DNA of 64,000 bases from Thermoanaerobaculia bacterium (lineage in GTDB: Bacteria > Acidobacteriota > Thermoanaerobaculia > Multivoradales > Multivoraceae): contig JAJDUI010000023.1 in assembly GCA_022826745.1 (NCBI GenBank), positions 40,936-104,935 on the forward strand, written 5' to 3'. Made by a program: the position numbers and the translations under genes. The notes under the pieces were generated by a model. The model saw only the letters and a program-made list of their open reading frames with translations, had not been told where the DNA came from and did no database searches. How positions within the stretch are numbered: the first letter of the stretch is position 1; each line of letters opens with the position of its first letter. Shown here in pieces: positions 27,249 to 35,941 of this stretch.

Positions 27249-28466
27249 TCAGTAGTTGAGCTCCTCGCCTTCGGATTTCGCGATGATTGCCGCGCCGACG
27301 GAGTCGGACGTGATGTTGACCATCGTCCGGAACATGTCGAGCGGGCGGTCGACGCTGAGCATCACGCCGGCGAGCGCGTAGGCCTCCGGCGTGGTCAGGT
27401 CGATCGCCTCGAGCACGATGAAGATCATCACCAGACCGGCCGACGGGATCGCCGCGGCGCCGACGGAGGCCAGCAGCGCGGTCAGCACGACGACCAGCTG
27501 TGTATAGAGCGACAGTTCGACACCAAGGGCCTGGGCGATGAAGAGCGCGCCGACGATCTCCAGCAGGGCCGTGCCGTCCATGTTGACGGTAGCGCCCATC
27601 GGCGCGACGAAGCTGCTGACCCGGTTCGAGGCGCCGACCTTCTCCCGCAGGCACTTCATCGTCATCGGCAGGGTGGCCGCCGACGAACTGGTCGAGAACG
27701 CCATCGCCATGGCGGACGCCATGGCGCGGTAATGGTGGATGGGGTTCTTTCTGGAGAGCAGGGCGAAGAGCAGCGGCAGCACGACGAACACGTGCAGCGA
27801 CAGGCCGACCGCGATCGTCAGCACGTACTTGCCGACCTGCTGGAACACGTCGAGGCCCATCTGGCTGACCGCGCGGGCGAGCAGGGCGAAGACACCGATC
27901 GGCAGCAGGCGGATGACCCAGGTCGTCACCTTCATCATCGCTTCGAAACCGGCGCTGAAACCGTCGCGGAGCAGGTCTCCGGTCTTGCCGGTCATCACGC
28001 CGATCGCGGCGCCGAGCACGATCGAGAAGAAGATGAGCCCGAGGATGTCGCCCCCGGCCGCGGCGCCGACCGGATTGTCCGGGACGAGGCGCTGGAGGAT
28101 GTCGGCCATCGAACTGGGCGTCTGCAGGTCTTCAGGTGTGAGTGGCTCCACCCCTTCGGGCATGACGAGACCTCTGCCGGGCCGTATGCTGTTGGCCAGA
28201 GTCAGGCCGACCAGGATTGCCATGAAACTGCTCAGCGTGTACCAGAGGAGAGTCTTGCCGCCCAGGCGGCCGATCGATCGGCCGTCGCCGATGCCCGACA
28301 CGCCGTGCACGATCGAGGTGAAGATCAGGGGCACGATGACCATCCTGAGCAGGCGCATGAAGAGGTCGGCGACCCATGCGATCCAGCCCACCTCTCCGAA
28401 GACCAGGGCGAAACAGAGCCCCGCCGCCATTCCGATCAGTACCTGCCAGTGAAGTGCGAGTTTCAT
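27249..28466 (-). CDS. DAACS dicarboxylate/amino acid:cation symporter
   Basis: A 405-residue membrane transporter of the GltP/DctA family. The serine-rich re-entrant loop AFSTSSSAATLPMTMKCL (about residues 265-282), the NMDGTAL motif of TM7 and the second hairpin AAIPSAGLVM are all present; these bind substrate and sodium in GltPh. Substrates are likely C4-dicarboxylates or acidic amino acids. The ATG at 28466 shares CATG with the start codon of the divergent aminopeptidase gene, so each promoter must lie within the other gene's 5' end; a TACCCT box lies 8 nt upstream. Confidence 0.92.
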   Translation of the reverse strand: MKLALHWQVLIGMAAGLCFALVFGEVGWIAWVADLFMRLLRMVIVPLIFTSIVHGVSGIGDGRSIGRLGGKTLLWYTLSSFMAILVGLTLANSIRPGRGLVMPEGVEPLTPEDLQTPSSMADILQRLVPDNPVGAAAGGDILGLIFFSIVLGAAIGVMTGKTGDLLRDGFSAGFEAMMKVTTWVIRLLPIGVFALLARAVSQMGLDVFQQVGKYVLTIAVGLSLHVFVVLPLLFALLSRKNPIHHYRAMASAMAMAFSTSSSAATLPMTMKCLREKVGASNRVSSFVAPMGATVNMDGTALLEIVGALFIAQALGVELSLYTQLVVVLTALLASVGAAAIPSAGLVMIFIVLEAIDLTTPEAYALAGVMLSVDRPLDMFRTMVNITSDSVGAAIIAKSEGEELNY

Positions 28467-29637
28467 GAGTCGGCAGGGTAGCACGCGAAAACGGAGGCTT
28501 CGCCGCCCGTTTCGGCGCCGTCCGCGCGTACTCGCGCTGGCCGCCGCCGTGGTGCTGGCGGCGCTTGTGGCGAGCTGCGGCAGTGTCCGCTACTACTCGC
28601 AAGCGGTCTGGGGCGGGGCCGATGTCCTGGTGAAGCGGCAGCCGATCGATCGCCTGCTCGAACCGGGCCGCGCGCAGGTTCTGTCGGCCGCGACCCGGGA
28701 ACGGCTGAGCCTCACCCAGGAGATTCGCGACTTCGCCAGCCGGGAACTCGGGCTTCCGGACAACCGGAGTTATCGCAGCTATGCGGACCTGGGCCGGCCC
28801 TACGCGGTCTGGAACGTCGTCGCCGCGCCCCGGCTCAGCCTGGAGCCGAAGACCTGGTGCTATCCGTTCGCCGGTTGCGCCGCCTATCGCGGCTACTTCA
28901 ACGAGCGCGCGGCACGGCGCCACGGCGACCGGCTGGCCGCCGACGGCTACGACGTGCGCGTGGGCGGTGTGGCGGCCTACTCGACCCTGGGCTGGTTCGC
29001 GGATCCGGTGCTCAACACCTTTCTCGACTACGGCGAGGCGGACCTCGCGGCCCTGATCTTCCACGAGCTCGCCCACCAGGTCGTCTACGTCAAGGACGAC
29101 AGCGCGTTCAACGAGTCTTTCGCGACCGCCGTCGAGGTCGAAGGCGTGCGCCGCTGGCTGCGTTCGCTCGGCCGCGACGAGGAACTCGCGGCCTTCGAGA
29201 GCGGCCGGCGCCGCCGGCGCGACCTGAACCGCTACCTGCTCGAGGCGCGCACGGAACTGGAGTCGATCTACGGCAGCGAGGACAGCGACGAGCGGAAGCT
29301 GGCCCGGAAGGCGGAACTGTTCCGGGCCCTGCCCTCGGGCTACCGGCGTGAACTCGTCCCGGCCTGGCGCGCGGCGGGCGACGACGCCGGCGGCGAGTCG
29401 AACCTGGGCGGCTGGCTGTCACGGCTCAACAACGCGGACCTCGTTTCGGTCGCGACCTACAACGACCTCGTGCCGGCGTTCCGGGCCCTGCTGGAGTCGG
29501 CGGGGGGCAGTCTCCCCGCCTTCTACGCGGAAGTGGAGCGGCTGGCTGGCCTGGAGCCGGATGAACGGCGCCGCGCCCTCGACTCGCTGACTACCGGCGG
29601 TCCAGCACCGCCCGCGCCCGGTCTGGAAAGTCGGTGA
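28465..29637 (+). CDS. Predicted lipoprotein aminopeptidase (COG4324-like)
   Basis: A 390-residue protein. A basic N-terminus and hydrophobic stretch end in the lipobox LVAS-C (about residue 38), so it is probably a lipoprotein. The zinc-metalloprotease motif HELAHQ occurs near residue 200, followed by FNESFATAVEVEG, whose glutamate is a likely third ligand; this matches the putative aminopeptidase family. No other in-frame start codon precedes the signal peptide, so the ATG at 28465 is secure even though it overlaps the divergent gene's start. The 3' end overlaps the convergent GDPD gene by 47 bp. Confidence 0.85.
   Translation: MSRQGSTRKRRLRRPFRRRPRVLALAAAVVLAALVASCGSVRYYSQAVWGGADVLVKRQPIDRLLEPGRAQVLSAATRERLSLTQEIRDFASRELGLPDNRSYRSYADLGRPYAVWNVVAAPRLSLEPKTWCYPFAGCAAYRGYFNERAARRHGDRLAADGYDVRVGGVAAYSTLGWFADPVLNTFLDYGEADLAALIFHELAHQVVYVKDDSAFNESFATAVEVEGVRRWLRSLGRDEELAAFESGRRRRRDLNRYLLEARTELESIYGSEDSDERKLARKAELFRALPSGYRRELVPAWRAAGDDAGGESNLGGWLSRLNNADLVSVATYNDLVPAFRALLESAGGSLPAFYAEVERLAGLEPDERRRALDSLTTGGPAPPAPGLESR
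28475..28480 (-). promoter_or_regulatory. -10-like box upstream of the DAACS gene
   Basis: TACCCT on the minus strand, 8 nt before the ATG at 28466. It lies inside the 5' end of the divergent aminopeptidase coding region. Confidence 0.4.
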
Positions 29638-30574
29638 ACACGCCGTCGACGCCAAGTTCGAACAGGTAGCGCTCGAGCTCCGCTTCGTGACTGTCGTGGC
29701 GGTCCGGCACCTGGTCGGCGCGGAACGTGTAGGGGTGGACGGTCAGGCCGGCATCGCGGGCCCAGTCGATCAGCTCGGGCTGCCGCTCCAGCATCGTCTT
29801 GGCTGGGCCGATGCCGTCGGCGAAGGCGGCGACGCCGGCCATGCCCTCGGCGCTCAGGAACCGCCGGTACTGCTGGACCTCGGCCATCAGGAACACCTGG
29901 GGCAGTTCGGAGCCCAGTTCGCGCAGGCGTCTGAGGCTCTCCTCCTCGAAGCTCTGAACGAAGATCGAAGCGCCCCTCTCCCGGTAGCCGTAGCGCTCGA
30001 CGATTTCGAGCAGCGCCTCCTCCATCGGCAGCCCTTCGGTGCGGTGCCAGGCGGGCGCCTTGAGTTCGGGATAGATGCCGACCGTTCGGCCGGTCCGTTC
30101 GTTGAGACCCTGGATCAGCTCGATCATCTCGGCGAAGGAGGGCACGGCGAATCGGCTGCTGCCCCTGGGAAAGCGGTTGCCGAGACGTTCCTCCGCCTGA
30201 AGCCGCCGGATCTCCTCGAGCGTGAAGTCGGCGGCGTACCAGCGGCCGTCCTCGCGGGCGCGGTCGGGGAAGACCTGTTCGACGTTCGTCGTCGCCTGCA
30301 GGTAGATGTCGTGCAGGCAGATCAGGTGGCCGTCCCGGGTCAGGACGAGATCCGGCTCGATGTAGTCGGCCCCCATGCCGTGAGCGAGGGCGTAGGCCGG
30401 CAGGGTGTGCTCGGGCAGGTAGCCGCTGGCGCCGCGATGGGCGATGACGATCTTGGCGGGTGGCGTCACGGCGTCCTCCGTGGTTCCGTCGTCGCCGTCG
30501 AGTCCGGCGGCGGGAAGCGCCGAACCGCACGCCAGTGCGGCGGCAACGAGCGGACCTCGGGCTTTCGAGATCAC
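29591..30574 (-). CDS. glpQ: Glycerophosphodiester phosphodiesterase
   Basis: A 327-residue GDPD TIM-barrel protein with a signal peptide from the GTG at 30574 (SKARGPLVAAALACGSALPA). Catalytic motifs are IAHRGASGYLPEHT (His near 60), the metal ligands in YIEPDLVLTRDG and CLHD (about 85-105), and EGLPMEEALL and GVFTDFPD further on. The length and the FPRG-type loop resemble periplasmic GlpQ. It hydrolyses glycerophosphodiesters to glycerol-3-phosphate and alcohols. The start leaves 8 nt after the molybdopterin enzyme stop. The symbol is given by similarity of type, not confirmed orthology. Confidence 0.88.
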   Translation of the reverse strand: MISKARGPLVAAALACGSALPAAGLDGDDGTTEDAVTPPAKIVIAHRGASGYLPEHTLPAYALAHGMGADYIEPDLVLTRDGHLICLHDIYLQATTNVEQVFPDRAREDGRWYAADFTLEEIRRLQAEERLGNRFPRGSSRFAVPSFAEMIELIQGLNERTGRTVGIYPELKAPAWHRTEGLPMEEALLEIVERYGYRERGASIFVQSFEEESLRRLRELGSELPQVFLMAEVQQYRRFLSAEGMAGVAAFADGIGPAKTMLERQPELIDWARDAGLTVHPYTFRADQVPDRHDSHEAELERYLFELGVDGVFTDFPDRARAVLDRR

Positions 30575-30582
30575 GTGGAAGT

Positions 30583-32655
30583 TCAAGGCCGGCCAGAAGG
30601 CCGGCGCACCGACAGATCGGGCAGGGCCTCGACTTCGACCCGGGCATCGTTGAAGCAGGCGCCCGCGCCGATGTCGGTCAAGGTGTCCGGAGCGAGGGCG
30701 CAGGCGTTCGTCCCCGATTCCGTGCTCCTGGCCCAGACGCCCTTGGGAAGGAGGGCCACTCCGGGCTTGAGGTCCGGGTTGAGCCGCACGCGGCAGCGGA
30801 CCTCGCCGTAGTCGTTGAACACCCGCACCCGCGGCTTGTCGCGTCCGAGGCCCCGCGCCGCGGCGTCGGCCGGGTGCATCTCGAGCGGCACCTGGCCGGG
30901 TCGCAACTGGCCGAAAGTGGAACTCACCGTCTGCGGCACGGAGGGCGAGATGAGCGCCAGCGGGTACCGTCCGTCGCCCGGCTCGGAGTGGAAGGCGTAG
31001 AGCCCCCGCGCCGATTCGGCCTCGAGGGACGGCGGGCAGAGATGGACCCTGCGGTCGGCCGTGTGGGGGAAGACGTCGACGAACTGGATCGGCCGGCGGC
31101 CGGTCTCGGGCAGCACGAGACGCTCGTTCGCGAGCTGCCGCTCCCGCTGCCGGCCCAGCACCGCCTGCCGCCACTCGCTCTCCGAGCGGGGGTCATCGTC
31201 GTGCAGGAGTCCGAGCCGGAGCGCCAGTTCGCCGAAGACGCGCAGGTTGGAGCGGGCCTCGCCGACCGGCTCAGTCACCGGCTTCGTGTTGTGGAGCACC
31301 ATCGCGCCGTAGCCCACCGCGAGGTCGTCGTGCTCCAGGAAGGTCGTCGCCGGCAGCACCAGGTCGGCGTAGACGGCGGTATCGGTCATCACCTGGTCGA
31401 AGACGACCGTGAAGAGGTCCTCGCGGGCCAGACCGCGGCGGACGAGCTCCTGGTTCGGCAGCGTCGCCAGCGGATTCGCGTTGTAGACGAAGAGGACCTT
31501 GACCGGCGGGCCCGGGATCGCGTCCGGGTCGGTCAGGACGCGGCCGACGTGGTTCATGTTCACGATCCGGGTGCCCGGCGACGGCTCGCGCCAGCCGACG
31601 TTGCGGAACGCGGCGCCGTTGCTCATCGTGTAGCCGCCGGCGCGGACCTTGAACTTGCCGGCCACGGCCGGCAGGGCGAGGACCGCCGCGACCGCCGAGC
31701 CGCCGTTCCGGTTGCGCTCGACGCCCCAACCGCAACGGATGACCGCCGGCGAAGACGTGCTGTAGAGCTCGTAGCAGTGGGCCATGTCACGCACCGGGAC
31801 GCCGGTGACTTCGGCGGCTCGCTCGAACGTCCAGGGCTCGGCGCGCCGGCGCAACTCGTCGACTCCGCTCGCGTGTTCGGCCAGGAAGTTGAGATCCGCG
31901 TCGCCGCGGCGGAAGAGCTCGCGGTGGAGCGCGAGCGCCAGACACAGGTCCGTGCCGGGACGCGGCTGCAGGTGGAGGTCGGCCTGCTTCGCCAGCGGTG
32001 TCCGCCGCGGATCGACGACGACGAGCTTGCCGCCGCGGGCACGAGCGGCGCGCAGGATCGGCACCAGGTGGATGCCGGTGGAGGAGGGGTTGGCGCCCCA
32101 GACGATCGCCAGTTGCGCGTGCTCGTAGTCCTCGAGAGCGACGCCGGCCATCTTGCCGTAAAGGCCAAGCGCGGCCGCGGTGCTGGGCGCGGCGCATACG
32201 GTGCGTGCCAGCGCCGAGGCGCCGAAGCGGCGGAACAGGATCGCATCGGCCGTGTCCTGGGTCAGCAGGCCGTTCGAGCCTCCGTAGCTCAGCGGCAGTA
32301 CGGATTCGCCGCCCAGCGCGGCCTTCGCCTCCGTCATCCGCTCGACGATCAAGTCGATGGCGCTGTCCCAGGAGATCGGCTCGAACCGCGCTTCGCCCTT
32401 GCGGCCGGCGCGGCGCGCCGGGTGGAGCAGGCGATCCTCGCCGTAGAGGTGGCGCGAGATCCGGCCGACCTTTGAGCAGATGAAGCCGCTGGTCAGCGGG
32501 TGCGCGACGTCGGGTGGCGCGGCGCGCACCTTGTCGACCCGGCCGTCCCGAACCTCGACCTCGAGGGAGCAGGAATCGGGGCAGTCCAGCGTGCAGGCCG
32601 TGTGATGAATGGTGGCCTGCGGAGCCTGGCTAGGCGTCGGATCAGCGACGGTCAT
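30583..32655 (-). CDS. Molybdopterin-dependent oxidoreductase
   Basis: A 690-residue member of the DMSO-reductase superfamily. The N-terminal 4Fe-4S cysteines are seen in CTLDCPDSC and the later GFICSKVGR (residues about 21-63). Molybdopterin-binding regions follow (IVWGANPSSTGIHLVPILR, YNANPLATLPNQELV, DLVLPATTFLEHDD) and a C-terminal dinucleotide-binding domain (ISPSVPQTVSSTFG). No Tat signal is visible, so it is probably cytoplasmic. The substrate is unknown and no electron-transfer subunit is adjacent. A TACGCT box lies 7 nt before the ATG. A repeat-family hairpin overlaps its last codons. Confidence 0.9.
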   Translation of the reverse strand: MTVADPTPSQAPQATIHHTACTLDCPDSCSLEVEVRDGRVDKVRAAPPDVAHPLTSGFICSKVGRISRHLYGEDRLLHPARRAGRKGEARFEPISWDSAIDLIVERMTEAKAALGGESVLPLSYGGSNGLLTQDTADAILFRRFGASALARTVCAAPSTAAALGLYGKMAGVALEDYEHAQLAIVWGANPSSTGIHLVPILRAARARGGKLVVVDPRRTPLAKQADLHLQPRPGTDLCLALALHRELFRRGDADLNFLAEHASGVDELRRRAEPWTFERAAEVTGVPVRDMAHCYELYSTSSPAVIRCGWGVERNRNGGSAVAAVLALPAVAGKFKVRAGGYTMSNGAAFRNVGWREPSPGTRIVNMNHVGRVLTDPDAIPGPPVKVLFVYNANPLATLPNQELVRRGLAREDLFTVVFDQVMTDTAVYADLVLPATTFLEHDDLAVGYGAMVLHNTKPVTEPVGEARSNLRVFGELALRLGLLHDDDPRSESEWRQAVLGRQRERQLANERLVLPETGRRPIQFVDVFPHTADRRVHLCPPSLEAESARGLYAFHSEPGDGRYPLALISPSVPQTVSSTFGQLRPGQVPLEMHPADAAARGLGRDKPRVRVFNDYGEVRCRVRLNPDLKPGVALLPKGVWARSTESGTNACALAPDTLTDIGAGACFNDARVEVEALPDLSVRRPSGRP
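30587..30611 (-). repeat. Hairpin repeat, copy 4
   Basis: On the minus strand, GGTGCGC runs into the stem GCCGGCC / GGCCGGC with loop TTCT. It overlaps the last codons of the molybdopterin enzyme. Member of the family seen at 32709, 33993, 38755, 43367 and 40421. Confidence 0.6.
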
Positions 32656-32662
32656 CCGTGGA

Positions 32663-32668
32663 AGCGTA
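32663..32668 (-). promoter_or_regulatory. -10-like box, leaderless start of the molybdopterin enzyme
   Basis: TACGCT on the minus strand, 7 nt before the ATG at 32655, without a ribosome-binding site. Confidence 0.45.
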
Positions 32669-32708
32669 CAACGCGGGACCGACGGATCGCGTCGCCGATC
32701 CGTCTGCC

Positions 32709-32775
32709 GGTGCGCCGGCCACTGGATGCGCCGGCGCCCCCGCCGGCATCCGGCGCGCAGCGCCGGCCATGCATC
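32709..32775 (+). repeat. Hairpin repeat, divergent copy 6
   Basis: Starts GGTGCGCCGGCC like copies 4 and 5, followed by further CCGGC/GCCGG segments that can pair. It lies between the divergent starts of the molybdopterin enzyme and serC. The single-stem form is lost, so membership is less certain. Confidence 0.4.
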
Positions 32776-32846
32776 TTGCTACCAACCGGGTTACGATTCG
32801 CGCTCCCCGGCTGAGCCCCGGTTCGGCAATCACGCGGAATTTCACG

Positions 32847-33983
32847 GTGACCCTGACGCTCGATCGACAGACTGCGGCGCAGCAGGCGCCGGAGCGGCGT
32901 GTCTTCAACTTCTCGCCGGGCCCGGCGGTGCTGCCGTTGCCGGTCCTTCAGGAGATTCAGCGCGATCTGCTGGCGTTGCCGGGTGTCGGCAGTTCCGTGC
33001 TGGAGATCAGCCACCGCTCGGCGGCGTTCGACGGGATCCTCGCCGAAGCGGAGGCGAACCTGCGCGAGTTGCTCGCCGTCCCGGCGGACTATCGCGTGCT
33101 GTTCCTGCAGGGCGGCGCCTCGCTGCAGTTCTCCATGATCCCGATCAACCTGCTGCGCGGCCAGAACCTGCCGGCGAGCTACATCCTGACCGGGTCATGG
33201 GGCAGCAAGGCAGTGGTCGAAGCGCGCCGGGAGGGACAGGTCCACGTGGCATGGGACGGGAAGCCGGACAACTTCGTGCGAGTGCCGGACGACGACGAGC
33301 TCGATCTGCCGGCAGCCTCGGCGTACGTCCACTACACGTCGAACGAGACGATCCAGGGCGTCCAGTTCCGGCGTCCGCCCGCGGTCGGCGAGGCGCCCCT
33401 GGTCTGCGACGTGTCGTCGGACTTTCTCTCGGGCCCGGTCAACGTGCGCGAGTTCGGCCTGCTCTACGCCTGCGCGCAGAAGAACGCCGGACCTTCGGGA
33501 CTGACCGTGGTCGTCGTCTCGGACGAGGTTCTCGAACGCTGCGGCGACGACGTGCACTCGATGCTCAGCTTCCGGCTTCAGGCCGAGAAGGGTTCGCGCC
33601 TCAACACCCCGAACGTCTTCGGCGTCTACGTGTTCCTGCTGGTGACCCGCTGGCTGCGCGACGAGGTCGGTGGCCTGGAGGCGGCGGCCGCCGGGGCGGA
33701 GGCGAAGACCGGACTGATCTACGACGTGCTGGACCGTGACGGCGGCGAGTTCTACGTCCCGCACGCCGAGCCTGAGAGCCGTTCGCGGATGAACGTGACC
33801 TTCAGGCTGCGGCGCGGCGATCTGGAAGAGGCCTTCGTCGCCGGTGCTGCCGAGCTGGATCTCGTCTCGATCAAGGGCCACCGTTCAGTGGGCGGCTTTC
33901 GCATCTCCGCCTACAACGCGATGCCGGTCGAAGGCGTCGAGCGGCTCCGCGACTTCATGCTGGCGTTCCGCGCCGCCCACTGA
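32847..33983 (+). CDS. serC: Phosphoserine aminotransferase SerC
   Basis: A 378-residue class V aminotransferase. It starts near VFNFSPGPAVLPLPVL, has the phosphate-binding GGASLQFSMIPINLL, and has the PLP lysine Lys212 in AQKNAGPSG. C-terminal motifs SRMNVTFR and SIKGHRSVGGFRIS match SerC. It converts 3-phosphohydroxypyruvate and glutamate to phosphoserine. The GTG at 32847 gives a normal length; the frame is open to 32658 but that stretch is low-complexity intergenic sequence containing a repeat copy. A TACGAT box near 32801 may be its -10. Confidence 0.92.
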   Translation: MTLTLDRQTAAQQAPERRVFNFSPGPAVLPLPVLQEIQRDLLALPGVGSSVLEISHRSAAFDGILAEAEANLRELLAVPADYRVLFLQGGASLQFSMIPINLLRGQNLPASYILTGSWGSKAVVEARREGQVHVAWDGKPDNFVRVPDDDELDLPAASAYVHYTSNETIQGVQFRRPPAVGEAPLVCDVSSDFLSGPVNVREFGLLYACAQKNAGPSGLTVVVVSDEVLERCGDDVHSMLSFRLQAEKGSRLNTPNVFGVYVFLLVTRWLRDEVGGLEAAAAGAEAKTGLIYDVLDRDGGEFYVPHAEPESRSRMNVTFRLRRGDLEEAFVAGAAELDLVSIKGHRSVGGFRISAYNAMPVEGVERLRDFMLAFRAAH

Positions 33984-33992
33984 GAAGCCCAC

Positions 33993-34048
33993 TGGGTGCG
34001 CGGGTCTTCTGACCCGCATCAGGCGCGATGCCGCGAAGCGGCGAGCCC
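33993..34048 (+). repeat. Double-hairpin repeat, copy 1 (after serC)
   Basis: Begins 10 nt after the serC stop. GGTGCGC leads into stem GCGGGTC / GACCCGC with loop TTCT (34000-34017), then a second hairpin GCCGC-GAA-GCGGC (34030-34042). Copy 2 is nearly identical over about 55 bp in inverted orientation. It probably acts as a 3'-end or termination element between the convergent serC and cytochrome genes. Confidence 0.75.
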
Positions 34049-34054
34049 GTGTTC

Positions 34055-35116
34055 CTACCGGCGGCTGGTCAACAGCGCCGAGCCCACGATCACCAGCAGC
34101 AGCAGAGCGCCTCCGCCCCAGACCAGGATCGGCGAAGCTCCACGCTCCTCGTACGTGACCACCTCGTCCCGTGGTTCGTCAAAGAGCGAGTCGTAGGCTG
34201 CCGTCGCTTCCCGGGCCGCGGTCGCCGCCGCCGCCATCGCGGCCTCGTCTTCCGGCTGCCCCAGGCCGCCCTCGGTGATGATCCGCTGCACCGTGTGGAC
34301 GACGTCCCAGAGCTCGTCCGGGCCGTACGCGTCGCGGTAGCCGGGCATCGCCGTGCCGTCCATGCCGAGATAGAGGCGGCTGTAGATCGCGGCGCTGTCG
34401 TTCCCGCCCTTGAAGACCCCGCCGACGATGTTCGTCGGCAGGGTGTGGTTGCCTTCGAAGTCCGGCATCGGGTCGTTGCGAAGCCGCCTGCCGTTCGGGC
34501 CGTGGCAGGAAGCGCAGGCTTCCAGGTAGATCCGCTCGCCGCGGGCGCGTCGCTCGTCGTCGAACGGGGGCTCGGGCGGAATGGCGATCGCCGAGCCCGG
34601 AGTCGTCCGCCGGGCGAACTCGGCATCCGCTTCGGCGGCGCTCAACTCGCCGGCGGCCATCTGACGGTCGAGTTCCGCCCTGATGGCCCCCAGACTGAAG
34701 CTGCGCGTGTAGCGCGCCATCGCCGCGATCTCGGCCTCGGGAACCTGGCCCCAGGCCGACATGCCGGTGCCCGGCATGCCGCGGCGAATCGTCTCCTCGA
34801 GGTCACGGTCCGAGGGGATCGCGTTCTCGGTGGTCGCCAGCTTGAAACGGCCGGACTGGAAGCTGCGGGGCCGCTCGCCGGTCGTGTAGCTGAACTTGCC
34901 GAGTCCGTCGCCGTCCTCGCCGTGGCATTCCCGGCAGTAGCGGAGGAAGGCCTGCCGGCCGAGGTCGGCGACCGCTTCCGCCGCTGCTGCGGACGCGTCC
35001 TCGCCGTTGGTGCTCTGGCCGCTCGCCGCGGCCGCCGCGCCGATCGACACGATCAGGCCGAGAAGGGCTGCGAGCCACCGGCCGCACGGCTGATACGTTG
35101 CCGCGGGAGGTTCCAT
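34055..35116 (-). CDS. Membrane-anchored di-haem cytochrome c
   Basis: A 353-residue protein. A signal or anchor segment (about 15-38) is followed by two cytochrome c domains with haem motifs YCRECHGEDGDG (near 65) and CASCHGPNG (near 205). Likely axial methionines are in RGMPGTGMSAWG and GTAMPGYRDAYGPDELWDV. A C-terminal TM helix (ILVWGGGALLLLVIVGSALL) anchors it. It is probably a periplasmic electron carrier for a membrane oxidoreductase; no partner is adjacent. The ATG at 35116 shares CATG with the divergent gene's start; the GTG at 35125 is an alternative. Confidence 0.87.
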   Translation of the reverse strand: MEPPAATYQPCGRWLAALLGLIVSIGAAAAASGQSTNGEDASAAAAEAVADLGRQAFLRYCRECHGEDGDGLGKFSYTTGERPRSFQSGRFKLATTENAIPSDRDLEETIRRGMPGTGMSAWGQVPEAEIAAMARYTRSFSLGAIRAELDRQMAAGELSAAEADAEFARRTTPGSAIAIPPEPPFDDERRARGERIYLEACASCHGPNGRRLRNDPMPDFEGNHTLPTNIVGGVFKGGNDSAAIYSRLYLGMDGTAMPGYRDAYGPDELWDVVHTVQRIITEGGLGQPEDEAAMAAAATAAREATAAYDSLFDEPRDEVVTYEERGASPILVWGGGALLLLVIVGSALLTSRR

Positions 35117-35783
35117 GTCCGACACGCGATCCGGTCCCAAGACCGGTTTCTTCGGCCCGATGAAGGGGCTCGATTCCGCCCGGCACACGGTCGAGCGCCT
35201 CACCGGCGGCCGCCTGCACGCCTCGATCGAACACGACACGATGAAGGGCGTCTCGCCCGAGATGCTGCGCTGGTGGTTCGAGAACATCGATACCTGGACC
35301 CGTTACAACGGCAGTGACTTCAGCGGCCCCCTGGTGCCGGTCTACCGCTACTGGCACCCCTTCGACCACATCGCCGTCCGCTGGCGCCGCCGAGTCTATG
35401 TTCGCGGACGCCTCGGCCCGGGAAGCGTGATCGAGATTCATGAAGATCTTGGCGGTAAGCACCCTGTCCGGGCGAAGGCTCGGGTCAGCCGGTTCGACGA
35501 CGAGGCGTTCAACTTCGACCTGCTGCTCGGCCGCCTGTTCCGCGTCGGCTCGCTCGACCACCTCTACGCCGAGGTCGAGGGCGGCTGCTCCTTCTACACC
35601 GAGGCCCGAATCGGCGTGCGGGTACCGATCATCGGCCAACTCCTGAACTGGATCATCCGCCGGCAGTTCACGGAAGAACTGCTCCGGGCCTGGATCGTCC
35701 ACAACATCGAGGAGAGCGGCGAGACGGAGAAGTTCGTGCCGGCGCTGTACGAGCAGGCGAGCCAACGTCCGGCGGTGGTTTAG
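35115..35783 (+). CDS. DAPG hydrolase (PhlG-like) family protein
   Basis: A 222-residue protein. EMLRWWFENIDTW and YRYWHPFDHIAVRW (about residues 53-90) match the 2,4-diacetylphloroglucinol hydrolase / phloretin hydrolase family, whose histidines and glutamates bind zinc and cleave a C-C bond next to a ketone. The C-terminal part is shorter and more divergent than PhlG, so the substrate is unknown. GGGAGG lies 4 nt before the ATG. The start codon overlaps the divergent cytochrome start in the palindrome CATG. Confidence 0.75.
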   Translation: MSDTRSGPKTGFFGPMKGLDSARHTVERLTGGRLHASIEHDTMKGVSPEMLRWWFENIDTWTRYNGSDFSGPLVPVYRYWHPFDHIAVRWRRRVYVRGRLGPGSVIEIHEDLGGKHPVRAKARVSRFDDEAFNFDLLLGRLFRVGSLDHLYAEVEGGCSFYTEARIGVRVPIIGQLLNWIIRRQFTEELLRAWIVHNIEESGETEKFVPALYEQASQRPAVV

Positions 35784-35821
35784 CGTCTTGGTCAATAGCG
35801 GTGATCGGTGGTTGAGGTGTC

Positions 35822-35941
35822 GTGAAGTACGAAGCACGAAGAGCGGTGGAACTCCTCCGGCTTGGCACCGGGTTGCCTGAGGCAGCGTTCCGGCATGGTC
35901 AGGAGGGTGCGGTCCGTCATGTGGTCCTGGCCCAGGCGTGA
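35822..35941 (+). pseudogene. Truncated start of a RecQ-type helicase gene
   Basis: A 39-codon frame from GTG 35822 ends in TGA overlapping the GTG at 35938. Residues 20-35 read EAAFRHGQEGAVRHVV, which resembles the FRxGQExA Q-motif at the N-terminus of RecQ-family helicases. The Walker A motif that should follow about 10-20 residues later is absent, because the frame stops after LAQA. This looks like an internal deletion that joined the helicase start to its 3' end. The recognition rests on a short match and is an inference; a small independent ORF is the alternative. Confidence 0.45.
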
